This document shows positions 8,111 through 17,144 of a stretch of DNA of 64,000 nucleotides, in pieces (within the stretch, counting starts at the first letter, position 1; every line of letters starts with the position of its first letter). The position numbers and the translations under genes are program-made. The notes beneath the pieces are model-generated. The model did not search any database and had not been told where the DNA came from. It saw nothing but the letters and a program-made list of their open reading frames with translations. Source of the DNA: Tunicatimonas sp964551335 (lineage in GTDB: Bacteria > Bacteroidota > Bacteroidia > Cytophagales > Cyclobacteriaceae); contig CAZKCO010000005.1 of assembly GCA_964551335.1 (NCBI GenBank), forward strand, positions 124,001 to 188,000, given 5' to 3'.

Positions 8111-9514
8111 TTAGGGTTTTTGGTATTCAAACGCTCCCAGGTCGGGCTGATCATCGCGCTGTTTTTCGTTGATATCCTGAGTGATTACCGAACGAACTCC
8201 CTGATCAACCGCAGGTGACACACTGTCTAGCTCGTACTGAAAAATAACCGGGTCAACAAACAGCGGGTCATCGTTATAAATATTGCCTTCGAGGCTTTCA
8301 TCACTAGACTTTAGCAAATTAGTATTGATTCGAATAGAAGTTTCTGACTGAGATTGCACCAGCAGTAATTCATCGGTTAGGCCGCCCCACAAAATGTTAT
8401 TGGTCATTTCTCCGTAAAACGGTTGCGTAGATACGTCGAAATCAGAAATTGTGTCGGAAAATGCTACCGCAAACCACTCATCTTCTCGCGGGTAGCCCAC
8501 ATTATTATTGTCTAAAGTGCAGTGACGGTAACGGTAATAGCCCCGCCCCACATTGTAAGCCAACCCAAGAATACAGCTGTGAATTAGCGTGTTGTATACA
8601 TCCACATCCGAACCAATAGCAATCAGACCGTAGCCAGCCATATTCTCAATCACACAGTTGGCTAACGTCAGATTCGGAACGGTATCGGCATCTGGAGTAT
8701 TGATTACAATTCCGTTGATGGCATTACGAACAAAGGCATGCTCAAACCGATTATCCCGACTTGTATTCGTAAAAGTAAATCCCTCCCATTGTCCTAAAGC
8801 ATTTTCGTAGGCACCATCGGTACGGATATTACGAAAAACTACCGGAGCGTTAACCGTACCTTCAACCTGTAGCGATCCGTTTATCAATCCAAACGCTCGG
8901 TTATCAAAAAAGAAAGACGCCCCCGAATCAACCTTCATGATGACTTCCGGGGCAATCCAGAGAGAATCCTGGATGACGAAGGGACGGTTTCCGCTCAGCA
9001 ATGTGTCGCGAGTAATAATCCAACCTCGGTGAAAATGCGCATCCTGTCCCCAAGCAATTAGTTTCACATCTTGCAAGTTGCCATTCACTTGGAAAGTAAG
9101 AGAATCTTTAACTAAAAATGGCAGATTCTGATCCTGCGGATCGATGAGTACTTCTACAATCAGGAATAAGCTATCACCGCCCAGCAGCCGTATATCTTCA
9201 AAGCGCCGACCCGGTTGGCCGTCCAGCAGTACGGTATAGGGAGAACTACCTCCCCGCCCAGTTTCAACGGCAGAGATGGTTACTGCATTCTGGTTAGGAT
9301 TATATACTTTCAGTAGCTGGGAAGTGCTACCGATAGTGGTAAACAACGTATCGAATTGAATAGTATCGGCACTGAAGCTAAGCAGCGCTGAGGGTGAATC
9401 GGTAATGATTTCATCTTCCGGAGTACAAGCAGCAACCAATAGCCAAAGACTCAAAAGCAGCCAGATTACTTCTCTGGCTTTACCTATCCATTTCGTTGGC
9501 ATTCTTCCCAGCAT
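8111..9514 (-). CDS. Lipoprotein with parallel beta-helix repeats
   Basis: The protein has 467 residues. The N-terminus has a hydrophobic segment and a lipobox (LLVAAC), so it is exported and lipidated. An alternative ATG at 9502 gives a tighter signal peptide. Residues about 40-130 look like a beta-sandwich found in periplasmic Bacteroidota proteins (LLSFSADTIQFDTLFTTIGS). Residues about 150-400 are repeating short beta-strands rich in N, V and D (NAINGIVINTPDAD; CVIENMAGYGLIAIGSDV), as in right-handed beta-helix proteins. The C-terminus (DQPDLGAFEYQ) is the short motif that closes many such proteins. No catalytic residues are recognised; carbohydrate binding or surface structure is possible. 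It lies 12 bases after prfA. Confidence 0.8.
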   Translation of the reverse strand: MLGRMPTKWIGKAREVIWLLLSLWLLVAACTPEDEIITDSPSALLSFSADTIQFDTLFTTIGSTSQLLKVYNPNQNAVTISAVETGRGGSSPYTVLLDGQPGRRFEDIRLLGGDSLFLIVEVLIDPQDQNLPFLVKDSLTFQVNGNLQDVKLIAWGQDAHFHRGWIITRDTLLSGNRPFVIQDSLWIAPEVIMKVDSGASFFFDNRAFGLINGSLQVEGTVNAPVVFRNIRTDGAYENALGQWEGFTFTNTSRDNRFEHAFVRNAINGIVINTPDADTVPNLTLANCVIENMAGYGLIAIGSDVDVYNTLIHSCILGLAYNVGRGYYRYRHCTLDNNNVGYPREDEWFAVAFSDTISDFDVSTQPFYGEMTNNILWGGLTDELLLVQSQSETSIRINTNLLKSSDESLEGNIYNDDPLFVDPVIFQYELDSVSPAVDQGVRSVITQDINEKQRDDQPDLGAFEYQKP

Positions 9515-9526
9515 TCCAGCTTACTA

Positions 9527-10591
9527 CTAACCTTCCTGTAATTTCTCGGCGTTTTCGGCGATGCGCAACTGCTCCACAAAATCGTCTAAACTCCCATCCA
9601 TAACGTTTGGCAGGTTGTATACAGTGTAGTTAATCCGGTGATCGGTTACCCGGCTCTGCGGGTAATTATACGTTCGTATTTTATCGGAACGGTCGCCGCT
9701 CTTTACCATAGACCGACGCTGGTCGCTAATTGCTTCGTTTTGCTTAGCCAGCTCCTTCTCGTAGATGCGGGAGCGAAGTACGGTCAGGGCTTTATCAAAA
9801 TTCGCGTGCTGCGAACGCCCATCCTGGCACTCGACCACAATTCCGGTAGGAATATGGGTCAGCCGCACCGCTGACTCGGTTTTGTTGATGTGCTGACCAC
9901 CCGCTCCGGATGCCCGGAAAGTATCTTTGCGCACATCGCCCATGTTTACCTCTACGTCTACCTCCTCAGCCTCTGGCAACACCGCCACCGTAGCCGCCGA
10001 AGTATGCACCCGCCCCTGCGATTCGGTAGCCGGCACCCGCTGTACGCGGTGTACCCCCGACTCAAATTTTAGTTTGGCATAAACGTCTTCCCCGGTAACC
10101 GAGGTAATAATTTCCTTATAGCCGCCTACGGTTCCTTCGGTCAGGCTAATCACCGAGAAATTCCAACCTTGACTCTCGGCAAACAGACTATACATACGAA
10201 ACAGGTCTCCGGCAAAAATAGCGGCTTCATCGCCTCCGGTGCCCGCTCTAATTTCCAGAATCACGTTTTTGCTATCGTTCGGATCCTTCGGAATTAACAT
10301 GTATTTCAGTTCTTCTTCCAGTTGCTCTTGCTGGGGCTCTAGGGTTTCCAGCTCCGATTTGGCTAGCTCCCGAAAGTCAGCATCTTTCTCAGTTTCCAGT
10401 ATTTCTTTGGCACTCTTGATATTATCAAGCACATTTCGGTACTCATCGTACTTTTTTACAATTTTCTCAAGGTCGCTATATTCCTTATTTAATTTGGTGT
10501 AGTTTTTCATGTCAGCCATCGCATCGGGCTGTATCATGAGTTGCCCTACTTCTTCAAACCGGGCTTTTATGGCTTCTAGTTTATCAATCAT
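9527..10591 (-). CDS. prfA: Peptide chain release factor 1
   Basis: The protein has 354 residues, standard for RF1. It ends translation at UAA and UAG by entering the ribosomal A site. The GGQ motif that reaches the peptidyl-transferase centre lies in RASGAGGQHINKTESAVR. The tripeptide PAT in VQRVPATESQGR marks RF1 rather than RF2, which has SPF. The helical N-terminal domain and the acidic stretch RAGTGGDEAAIFA are also as expected. No programmed frameshift is present, as expected for prfA. It is the first gene of the minus-strand unit that continues into the lipoprotein and yjbQ. A 375-base spacer separates it from the divergent HAMP-GAF gene. Confidence 0.97.
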   Translation of the reverse strand: MIDKLEAIKARFEEVGQLMIQPDAMADMKNYTKLNKEYSDLEKIVKKYDEYRNVLDNIKSAKEILETEKDADFRELAKSELETLEPQQEQLEEELKYMLIPKDPNDSKNVILEIRAGTGGDEAAIFAGDLFRMYSLFAESQGWNFSVISLTEGTVGGYKEIITSVTGEDVYAKLKFESGVHRVQRVPATESQGRVHTSAATVAVLPEAEEVDVEVNMGDVRKDTFRASGAGGQHINKTESAVRLTHIPTGIVVECQDGRSQHANFDKALTVLRSRIYEKELAKQNEAISDQRRSMVKSGDRSDKIRTYNYPQSRVTDHRINYTVYNLPNVMDGSLDDFVEQLRIAENAEKLQEG

Positions 10592-10966
10592 GGTATCGAG
10601 AATTGTTCGGCCTAAAAAAAATTACATCAGGCAGACCGTGCTTCGAGCGTATATACGTATCTCAACAAGCGTTCAGCGAATATGGTGCACTCTTTACAAC
10701 TACACGCTTTATTTCTTTGCAATAGCAACGTAAAATTACGGTTTTTCTGGTATTAATTCTTTAAATGACTCGCAAGCACTTTTTCGCTACACATCCTATT
10801 CGGATATTACTTTGTAATCAAACTCGATAGATCGTTTTTTTTTATCCTGTTGATCCTGCCATTATTGCAGAAGGTATACTCGGTCTAACCACTGTTTAGC
10901 ACGGGTAGGTAAATCCAACATCAAAATATTAAACAGACAAAGACTACTTTCAGGAATAACTCAGTT
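10592..10966. other. Intergenic spacer between divergent prfA and HAMP-GAF sensor
   Basis: 375 bases with no supportable gene. It must hold the promoters for both divergent genes. The only promoter-like match I see is TTACTTTG at 10807-10814 (plus strand), one base off the Bacteroidota -7 consensus TAnnTTTG but about 150 bases from the sensor ATG. A small palindrome, CGTAA-AA-TTACG, lies at about 10730-10741. Nothing else stands out. Confidence 0.4.
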
Positions 10967-12580
10967 ATGAAAAAGGCGCGTTTTTCAATTGGCCGTAAGA
11001 TACTGGTCGGGTTTCTAATCTTAATTGCTGTTTTCACAGTCAATGCAATTATTAGTATCGTTACTCTCAATTCAGGGATTAATCTCACCCGGCATACTGC
11101 TGAAGTTACTGATCCGTCAGCCGAGGCTATTGTTCGTTTTACTGGAATGGTTAACGAATCAGAAAAGCTGATTACCAGTTGGGTTTATCTGCAAAATAAC
11201 GATTATAATAAGCAGGCACTAAAGGACCTTCATGCGGTTTATCCTCAGGAAAAAGAGGTATTAGTACAGCTAAGTAAAGCCTGGAGCGACACTGCTCAGG
11301 TTCATCAGTTAGACACAATCTTCAATCAGGTTGAAGCTTTGATGCAGACCGAGCGGGATATTATGACTAGCTTGGTATCTTTTGAAGATTACGAAGACCC
11401 AATGGCCAAGCTAATGGCCGAGAATGCCATTGAAGACGACGTGCTACCGCGCACCAGGGAAATTCGCCGACGCCTTACCGAAATAAGCACCATTAAGCAA
11501 AACGAAGCGGAAAATGCCCAATCGGAAAACATTGCCTCATACTTACAGCTACGGCAGATTATTTTGATTTTAGGCACCATCACAATAGTGATTGGTATAG
11601 TTAGCGCAATCATATTAAGTCGTTCAATCACTCGCCCTATTAAATATTTGCAGCAAGTTATCACACAACTGAGCCAGGGAAGACTACCCGAAAACAACAG
11701 TAATGATGACTCAATCTTCAAGCAGGATGAAGTAGGTGAAATGGCCGATGCAGTAGATGGCTTAGTGAAAGGACTAAAAGATACCTCAGCTTTTGCCGAA
11801 AATATCGGGAAAGGTGAATACGAAGCTGAGTTTTCTCCATTAAGTGAAGAAGACGTACTAGGTAATTCATTGCTAAACATGCGGGATAACCTCCGCCAAG
11901 TGGCCGAAGAAGACAAAATCCGGAACTGGGCTACCGAGGGAACTGCTAAATTCGGGGAGATACTTCGTCAGAATAACGATAATGTACAGGACCTTACCAA
12001 AACTATCCTTTCCCACCTGATTTCTTACTTACACGCTAATCAGGGCGGGATATACCTCATTCAAAACAACTCTGAAGAGGAACCTTTCATGACGTTGGAA
12101 GCCTGCTACGCCTGGGACCGCGAGAAGTACCTGGAACAAAAGATTTATGAAGGAGAAGGTTTAGCCGGACAGGCCTGGCAGGAAAAAGATACTATTTACC
12201 TGACTGATGTGCCGAACGACTACATTGCTATCACTTCAGGATTAGGGGAAGCCAACCCTACCAGCATCCTGATTGTGCCGTTGCTGGTAAATGAAGAAGT
12301 ACACGGAGTAATCGAATTAGCTTCGTTTGAGGACTTCAAACCCTACGAAGTAGAGTTTATGCAGAAAATCGCCGAAAGCATCGCTTCAACGGTATCATCG
12401 GTTAAAATTAACGCTCGTACTCAACAACTGCTGGAGGAATCGCAGCAAATGACCGAGCAGATGCAGGCACAGGAAGAAGAGATGCGCCAGAATATGGAAG
12501 AGTTGCAGGCTACTCAGGAGGAAATGGAACGCAAGCAGAAAGAACTAGAGTCGGCTCTAAACGCTGCTAAGCAATCTTAA
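10967..12580 (+). CDS. Membrane sensor with HAMP and GAF domains, no recognisable output domain
   Basis: The protein has 537 residues. A transmembrane helix near residues 8-30 is followed by a helical periplasmic domain of about 160 residues (four-helix-bundle type, rich in Glu/Gln and heptad-like). A second transmembrane helix lies at about 195-215, then a HAMP domain (SRSITRPIKYLQQVITQLS) and a GAF domain at about 330-480 (GGIYLI; YEGEGLAGQAWQE; IVPLLVNEEVHGVIELAS). The last 50 residues are a Gln/Glu-rich coiled coil. This is the front end of a chemoreceptor or histidine kinase, but neither a methyl-accepting nor a kinase domain follows. It probably signals through partner proteins docking on the coiled coil. 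The stop lies seven bases from the convergent decarboxylase gene. Confidence 0.82.
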   Translation: MKKARFSIGRKILVGFLILIAVFTVNAIISIVTLNSGINLTRHTAEVTDPSAEAIVRFTGMVNESEKLITSWVYLQNNDYNKQALKDLHAVYPQEKEVLVQLSKAWSDTAQVHQLDTIFNQVEALMQTERDIMTSLVSFEDYEDPMAKLMAENAIEDDVLPRTREIRRRLTEISTIKQNEAENAQSENIASYLQLRQIILILGTITIVIGIVSAIILSRSITRPIKYLQQVITQLSQGRLPENNSNDDSIFKQDEVGEMADAVDGLVKGLKDTSAFAENIGKGEYEAEFSPLSEEDVLGNSLLNMRDNLRQVAEEDKIRNWATEGTAKFGEILRQNNDNVQDLTKTILSHLISYLHANQGGIYLIQNNSEEEPFMTLEACYAWDREKYLEQKIYEGEGLAGQAWQEKDTIYLTDVPNDYIAITSGLGEANPTSILIVPLLVNEEVHGVIELASFEDFKPYEVEFMQKIAESIASTVSSVKINARTQQLLEESQQMTEQMQAQEEEMRQNMEELQATQEEMERKQKELESALNAAKQS

Positions 12581-12587
12581 ATCTTAG

Positions 12588-13982
12588 CTACTTGGTGTAC
12601 CCTAGCACTTGAAGCATAGATTCGCTGGTTTGCTCGGGGGCAAATAGCTGGTAAGAAAACTCTCCTTCCGCAGTACGATCTACCACAATGTGCTGAGGGG
12701 CCGGAATTAAACAGTGCTGAATACCGCCATAACCGCCAATCGCTTCCTGGTAAGCTCCGGTGTTGAAAAAGCCAATGTACAATGGTTCATTAGGAAGTAT
12801 TTTTGGTAGAAAGAGCTCGTTACGGTGGGCTTCGCTATTGTAATAGTCCATACTATCACAAGTTAAGCCCCCCAGGTTTATTTTCTGATAAGGCTCATTC
12901 CAGTGATTAATCGGCAGCATGATAAACTTTCGGTTCAGCCCCCAAATATCGGGGAGTTGAGTAATGAACGATCCATCGATCATATACCACAGTTCCTTAT
13001 CATTCTGCTGCTTTTGCCCTAATACGGAATAGATAGTTGCCCCACTTTCACCTACCGTATAAATACCGAACTCGGTAAGAATATGCGGAGTAGGAGTGTT
13101 ATTCTCCTGGCATACGCTCTGAATATTCTCAATAATTTGATCAACTATATACTCATAATCGTATGTAAACCAGAGAGAATTTTTTACCGGAAACCCTCCG
13201 CCAATGTCGATGGTATCTATTTCTGGACACACCTTCTTTAACTTGCAGTACATCTCCACAAAGCGGTTTAATTCGCTCCAGTAATAAGCTGAGTCATCAA
13301 TACCCTGATTCACGAAAAAATGCAGCATCTTTAGCCGCACCTTGGGGTTGTTCTGTAAATGAGCGTGGTAGTAATCTACTATCTCGCTGTAGCGAATTCC
13401 TAAGCGAGATGTATAAAGCTCGAATCTGGGGGTTTCGTCTGAAGCCACTCGTATGCCAATATTGAACGGATTGTGTACCCTTTGCTCGTAGTACGATAGT
13501 TCATCCAAGTTATCCAGTATCGGCACACAATTGCGAAAACCATCGTTGAGTAAGTCAACAATATACTGTCGATAAAGATCGCGTTTATAACCATTACAGA
13601 CGATCAGTATATCCTGATCTATTTTTTTCTGCTGGTACAGCTTGCGGATAATTGGAATATCGTAGGAGGATGACGTTTCCAGGTGGATATCATTCTTGAG
13701 AGCTTCGGCCAGTACGAATTCAAAATGAGACGATTTAGTACAGTAGCAATAGCGATAATCTCCCTGGTAGCCGTACTTATGCATCGATTCTTGAAACATC
13801 CGCTTGGCCCGCTGAATGTTATCGCTGATCTTTGGCAAATACGTAAGCTTGAAAGGAGTTCCGAATTTACGGATAATCTCCATCAGCGGAACGCCATAAA
13901 ACCGGAGTCCTTCCTGGTCAACTTCAAAATCAGGCGTAGGAAAATCAAAAGTTTTATGAATCAGATCAATATACTTTCGCAT
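12588..13982 (-). CDS. speA: Biosynthetic-type arginine decarboxylase (alanine-racemase-fold PLP enzyme)
   Basis: The protein has 464 residues, shorter than E. coli SpeA (about 650) but the usual size for the Bacteroidota form. It is a fold-type III PLP decarboxylase. YRYCYCTKSSHF carries the PLP lysine, a glycine-rich IDIGGGFPV loop binds the phosphate, and GGLTCDSMDYY carries the catalytic Cys and substrate-binding Asp of the C-terminal barrel. NTGAYQEAIGGYGGIQHC is the family end motif. The product is agmatine, a polyamine precursor, in the cytoplasm. Diaminopimelate, ornithine or carboxynorspermidine decarboxylase are alternatives, but the N-terminal region fits arginine decarboxylase best. 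It is divergent from argS, so two arginine-using genes share one control region. Confidence 0.82.
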   Translation of the reverse strand: MRKYIDLIHKTFDFPTPDFEVDQEGLRFYGVPLMEIIRKFGTPFKLTYLPKISDNIQRAKRMFQESMHKYGYQGDYRYCYCTKSSHFEFVLAEALKNDIHLETSSSYDIPIIRKLYQQKKIDQDILIVCNGYKRDLYRQYIVDLLNDGFRNCVPILDNLDELSYYEQRVHNPFNIGIRVASDETPRFELYTSRLGIRYSEIVDYYHAHLQNNPKVRLKMLHFFVNQGIDDSAYYWSELNRFVEMYCKLKKVCPEIDTIDIGGGFPVKNSLWFTYDYEYIVDQIIENIQSVCQENNTPTPHILTEFGIYTVGESGATIYSVLGQKQQNDKELWYMIDGSFITQLPDIWGLNRKFIMLPINHWNEPYQKINLGGLTCDSMDYYNSEAHRNELFLPKILPNEPLYIGFFNTGAYQEAIGGYGGIQHCLIPAPQHIVVDRTAEGEFSYQLFAPEQTSESMLQVLGYTK

Positions 13983-14090
13983 AGAATAGAAGGGATCTAA
14001 AAAGTAGGGGTTAGCGATGAGAATGCAATATTGTTATAATTTTAACATCTTTGCAATCCCTTACAGCAAGTTAGAGAAAGTTAGAGTTTA

Positions 14091-14113
14091 GAGTTTAATC
14101 GAAACTTAAACTC
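14091..14113. repeat. Perfect inverted repeat in the speA-argS spacer
   Basis: Eight-base arms GAGTTTAA and TTAAACTC separated by seven bases, lying 42 bases upstream of the favoured argS ATG and just before the GGAGG at 14121. If transcribed, the hairpin would lie in the argS leader and could be a regulatory stem or an operator. Confidence 0.5.
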
Positions 14114-14155
14114 AGAATCTGGAGGTACAGTTTGAAGAATGAAGAATCTATTTTC

Positions 14156-15964
14156 ATGGATATAGAAAAAAAAATCACCGAAGGTATTAAAGATGCTTTT
14201 CAGCACCACTATCAGCATACATTTGAGGAGAATGAAGTAAGCCTGCAGCCCACTCGAAAAGATTTTGCCGGATCGCACACCTTCGTTACCTTTCCCTACG
14301 CTCGTATTTCCCGGCAGAGTCCACCCCAGACAGCGGAAACCATTGGTAACTATCTGAAGGAGCATACCGATATCGTCAAAGATTTTAACGTAGTAAAAGG
14401 ATTTTTGAACCTGGAGCTAGCCAGCTCAGTATGGGTTGAAGCCTTGGGGGAGATTGTCCGGGAATATCAATCGGGGGAACGACCCTACGGATTTCAAGAA
14501 GATAATGGACAAAAGGTGATGATTGAGTTTTCATCGCCCAACACCAATAAGCCACTGCATCTGGGACACCTTCGCAATAATTTCTTGGGCTATGCTATGG
14601 TTCAGATTCTGGAAGCGAACGGCTACGCGGTGCATAAAGTAAATATTATAAATGACCGCGGCATCCATATCTGTAAGTCGATGCTAGCCTACCAAAAGTA
14701 TGGGAACGGCGAAACTCCCGAAAGCGCAGGCATGAAGGGTGACCATCTGGTGGGTAAATACTACGTAGAATTTGACAAGCACTACAAAGCCCAAATCCAG
14801 GATTTAATAACTCAGGGCTACAAAGAGGAGCAAGCCAAAAAAGAAGCTCCACTTATGAAAGAGGCCCAAGATATGCTTCAGCAGTGGGAACAGGGCGATG
14901 CCGAAACCGTGGCGTTGTGGAAAAAAATGAACGGCTGGGTCTACGCCGGCTTCGACGCCACCTACCAAAAAATCGGGGTTTCGTTTGACCAAATCTACTA
15001 TGAGTCAGACACTTACCTGCTCGGAAAAGATATTGTGGAAGAGGGGCTGGCCAGTGGTGTTTTCTACCGCAAGGACGATGGCTCAGTATGGATTGACTTA
15101 ACCGACGAAAAATTAGACGAGAAGTTAGTACTTCGGGCCGATGGCACTTCGGTATACATGACGCAGGATTTAGGCACCGCCGAACTACGCTACCGCGACT
15201 GGCCGTTTGATAAGCTAGTGTACGTGGTGGGTAACGAACAGAATTACCACTTCAAGGTGCTGTTTACTATCCTGAAGAAGCTGGGCCGCAGCTACGCCGA
15301 CGGATTGTACCACCTTTCCTACGGTATGGTGGACCTTCCTTCCGGAAAAATGAAATCGCGGGAGGGCACGGTAGTAGATGCCGATGATCTGATTGATGAA
15401 GTAGTAAACGAGGCTCGTAAAAAAACCGAAGCGTTGGGGAAAATTGATGAGTTAAGCCCCGAGCAGGCGAACGAATTATTCCAGATGCTCGGATTGGGAG
15501 CTATCAAGTACTTTCTCCTTAAGGTTGATCCTAAAAAACGAATGCTGTTTAATCCGGAAGAGTCGGTACAATTGCAGGGCGATACTGCTCCGTTTATTCA
15601 GTATTCCCATGCCCGTATTTCCGCTATTTTACAAAAAGCGACGCAGGAAGGAATTGATATTTCTAATTATGCTGCGTTTAAGGATTTGAACGAGATTTAT
15701 CCGGCTGAGCAGGAAGTGGTAGAGTTGCTTACCATATTCCCTCAGAAAATTCAGTTAGCCGGAGCAGAATTCGCTCCTTCCGTTATCGCTCAGTACGTGT
15801 TTGACCTGGCGAAAGCCTACAATCGCTTCTATACCGAAGTACCCATTTTTGCCGAACAAGACTCCAAAATGCTTCAGTTCCGAGTAGCCCTATCGTCGGC
15901 GGTGGCTAAAACCATTCGCAACGGACTAGGTTTGTTAGGTATTCAGGCTCCTGAACAGATGTGA
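14156..15964 (+). CDS. argS: Arginyl-tRNA synthetase
   Basis: 602 residues from the ATG at 14156. A TTG at 14132, six bases after a GGAGG (14121-14125), would add eight residues; I prefer the ATG because MDIEKKITEGIKDAF matches the family's usual start, but the strong ribosome site leaves the TTG open. The class I signature HLGH occurs in SPNTNKPLHLGHLRNN. The second signature appears as GKMKSREG, the KMSKS variant typical of ArgS. The N-terminal Add1-like domain and the C-terminal helical anticodon-binding DALR domain (QYSHARISAIL; YNRFYTEVPIF) are both complete. It charges tRNA-Arg in the cytoplasm. Confidence 0.97.
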   Translation: MDIEKKITEGIKDAFQHHYQHTFEENEVSLQPTRKDFAGSHTFVTFPYARISRQSPPQTAETIGNYLKEHTDIVKDFNVVKGFLNLELASSVWVEALGEIVREYQSGERPYGFQEDNGQKVMIEFSSPNTNKPLHLGHLRNNFLGYAMVQILEANGYAVHKVNIINDRGIHICKSMLAYQKYGNGETPESAGMKGDHLVGKYYVEFDKHYKAQIQDLITQGYKEEQAKKEAPLMKEAQDMLQQWEQGDAETVALWKKMNGWVYAGFDATYQKIGVSFDQIYYESDTYLLGKDIVEEGLASGVFYRKDDGSVWIDLTDEKLDEKLVLRADGTSVYMTQDLGTAELRYRDWPFDKLVYVVGNEQNYHFKVLFTILKKLGRSYADGLYHLSYGMVDLPSGKMKSREGTVVDADDLIDEVVNEARKKTEALGKIDELSPEQANELFQMLGLGAIKYFLLKVDPKKRMLFNPEESVQLQGDTAPFIQYSHARISAILQKATQEGIDISNYAAFKDLNEIYPAEQEVVELLTIFPQKIQLAGAEFAPSVIAQYVFDLAKAYNRFYTEVPIFAEQDSKMLQFRVALSSAVAKTIRNGLGLLGIQAPEQM

Positions 15965-15974
15965 TTGTTAGAGG

Positions 15975-16085
15975 GTAGAAATCAGAAGTTGGAAGATGGA
16001 GGCCGGATATTTGAAATTTATAGAAATTAGGAAATTCGGTCTGATAACTCCAGTTTCTATAAGTTTCAACTACTTTCTAGATCTC
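15975..16085. repeat. Hairpin-forming spacer between argS and menA
   Basis: GAAATTTATAGAAATT near 16014-16029 faces AGTTTCTATAAGTTTC near 16051-16066, an imperfect inverted repeat with most positions paired, inside a longer AT-rich stretch with AGAAGTTGGAAG on the left and TTCAACTACTTTCT on the right. There is no clear T-tract, so it is not a convincing terminator. It is one of several such hairpin spacers in the window. Confidence 0.5.
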
Positions 16086-16157
16086 AAAAAAATTACTATT
16101 AAATACCCGGCCCATTGACGAGTGTCAACTGTAAACTAAGGATCAAATAGTACAAAT

Positions 16158-17057
16158 ATGCCTACCCTTCGTGATTGGATAACCGCAGCCCGCCCCCGAA
16201 CATTGCCGCTGGCCTTGGCTTCTATTGGTATGGGAGCATTTTTGGCGGCTTCGGTAGGAGAGTTCCAGTGGGTGGTTTTTATACTGACAGTGCTGACTAC
16301 GGTATTTTTGCAGATACTCTCCAATTTCGCCAACGATTACGGCGACTCCATTCACGGGGCCGATAGTTTAGAGCGAGAAGGGCCGTCCCGGGCAGTACAG
16401 TCAGGTGCTATTTCTCCCACAGCCATGCGGCAGGCCATGATCCTGTTTGCGATGCTCTCGTTTGTAAGTGGAATCATTCTGTTGCTTATTGGCATTCATT
16501 GGAATCCGTGGATATTAGCCGTTTTTCTGGTTCTAGGCTTACTAGCCATTGCTGCGGCAGTTACCTATACGGCTGGCTATAAACCTTACGGCTACGTAGG
16601 TTTAGGAGATATTTCGGTCCTGATTTTTTTTGGCCTGATAGGAGTGATGGGCTCATTCTATTTACATGCCGGTTACTTCCAATGGCTATTTTTGCTCCCA
16701 GCGCTAAGCTGTGGTTTTTTTTCGGTAGCTGTGCTAAACGTGAACAACATCCGGGATATAAAAACCGATCAGTTGGCGGGCAAGCGTTCTATTCCGGTAC
16801 GACTAGGGCGAAGTCGAGCAGTAGTTTATCACTGGTTATTACTAATGGGAGGCGTACTCTGCTCGGTACTGTTTGTACTCCTCTCGTACGATACGGTATA
16901 TCAATGGATTTTTCTGCTGAGTGTACCACTACTAATTCGTAATGGCTTGGCCGTGCAAAGCAAAACGCAGGCAGTTGAACTTGACCCTTACCTACGGCAG
17001 TTGGCGCTCTCTACGCTGGTGTACGTTCTGACGTTCGGAGTAGGGCATCTACTGTAA
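16158..17057 (+). CDS. menA: 1,4-dihydroxy-2-naphthoate polyprenyltransferase
   Basis: The protein has 299 residues and about nine membrane helices, the normal MenA size. MenA attaches the polyprenyl tail to 1,4-dihydroxy-2-naphthoate in the inner membrane, giving demethylmenaquinone. The first Asp-rich motif of UbiA-type prenyltransferases is NFANDYGDSIHGAD. The second is NNIRDIKTDQLAGKRSIPVR, the MenA-specific form. The ITAARPRTLPLA start is also diagnostic. Two other menaquinone genes (menI and menF) lie at 61424-63086, so the pathway genes are scattered. It stands alone here, with a hairpin spacer upstream. Confidence 0.95.
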   Translation: MPTLRDWITAARPRTLPLALASIGMGAFLAASVGEFQWVVFILTVLTTVFLQILSNFANDYGDSIHGADSLEREGPSRAVQSGAISPTAMRQAMILFAMLSFVSGIILLLIGIHWNPWILAVFLVLGLLAIAAAVTYTAGYKPYGYVGLGDISVLIFFGLIGVMGSFYLHAGYFQWLFLLPALSCGFFSVAVLNVNNIRDIKTDQLAGKRSIPVRLGRSRAVVYHWLLLMGGVLCSVLFVLLSYDTVYQWIFLLSVPLLIRNGLAVQSKTQAVELDPYLRQLALSTLVYVLTFGVGHLL

Positions 17058-17113
17058 TTATATTAATTTAGTCAGGCTAAACCTGCTTCATTTTTCGTAT
17101 ACTATATTAGAGA

Positions 17114-17121
17114 TATATTTG
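17114..17121 (+). promoter_or_regulatory. Bacteroidota-type -7 element for the universal stress protein gene
   Basis: TATATTTG matches TAnnTTTG exactly and lies 23 bases upstream of the ATG at 17145. A T-run at 17091-17095 is where the -33 element would fall but is only a weak TTTG match. The expected leader is short. Confidence 0.6.
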
Positions 17122-17144
17122 CACTACTACTAAAATTGATACTC

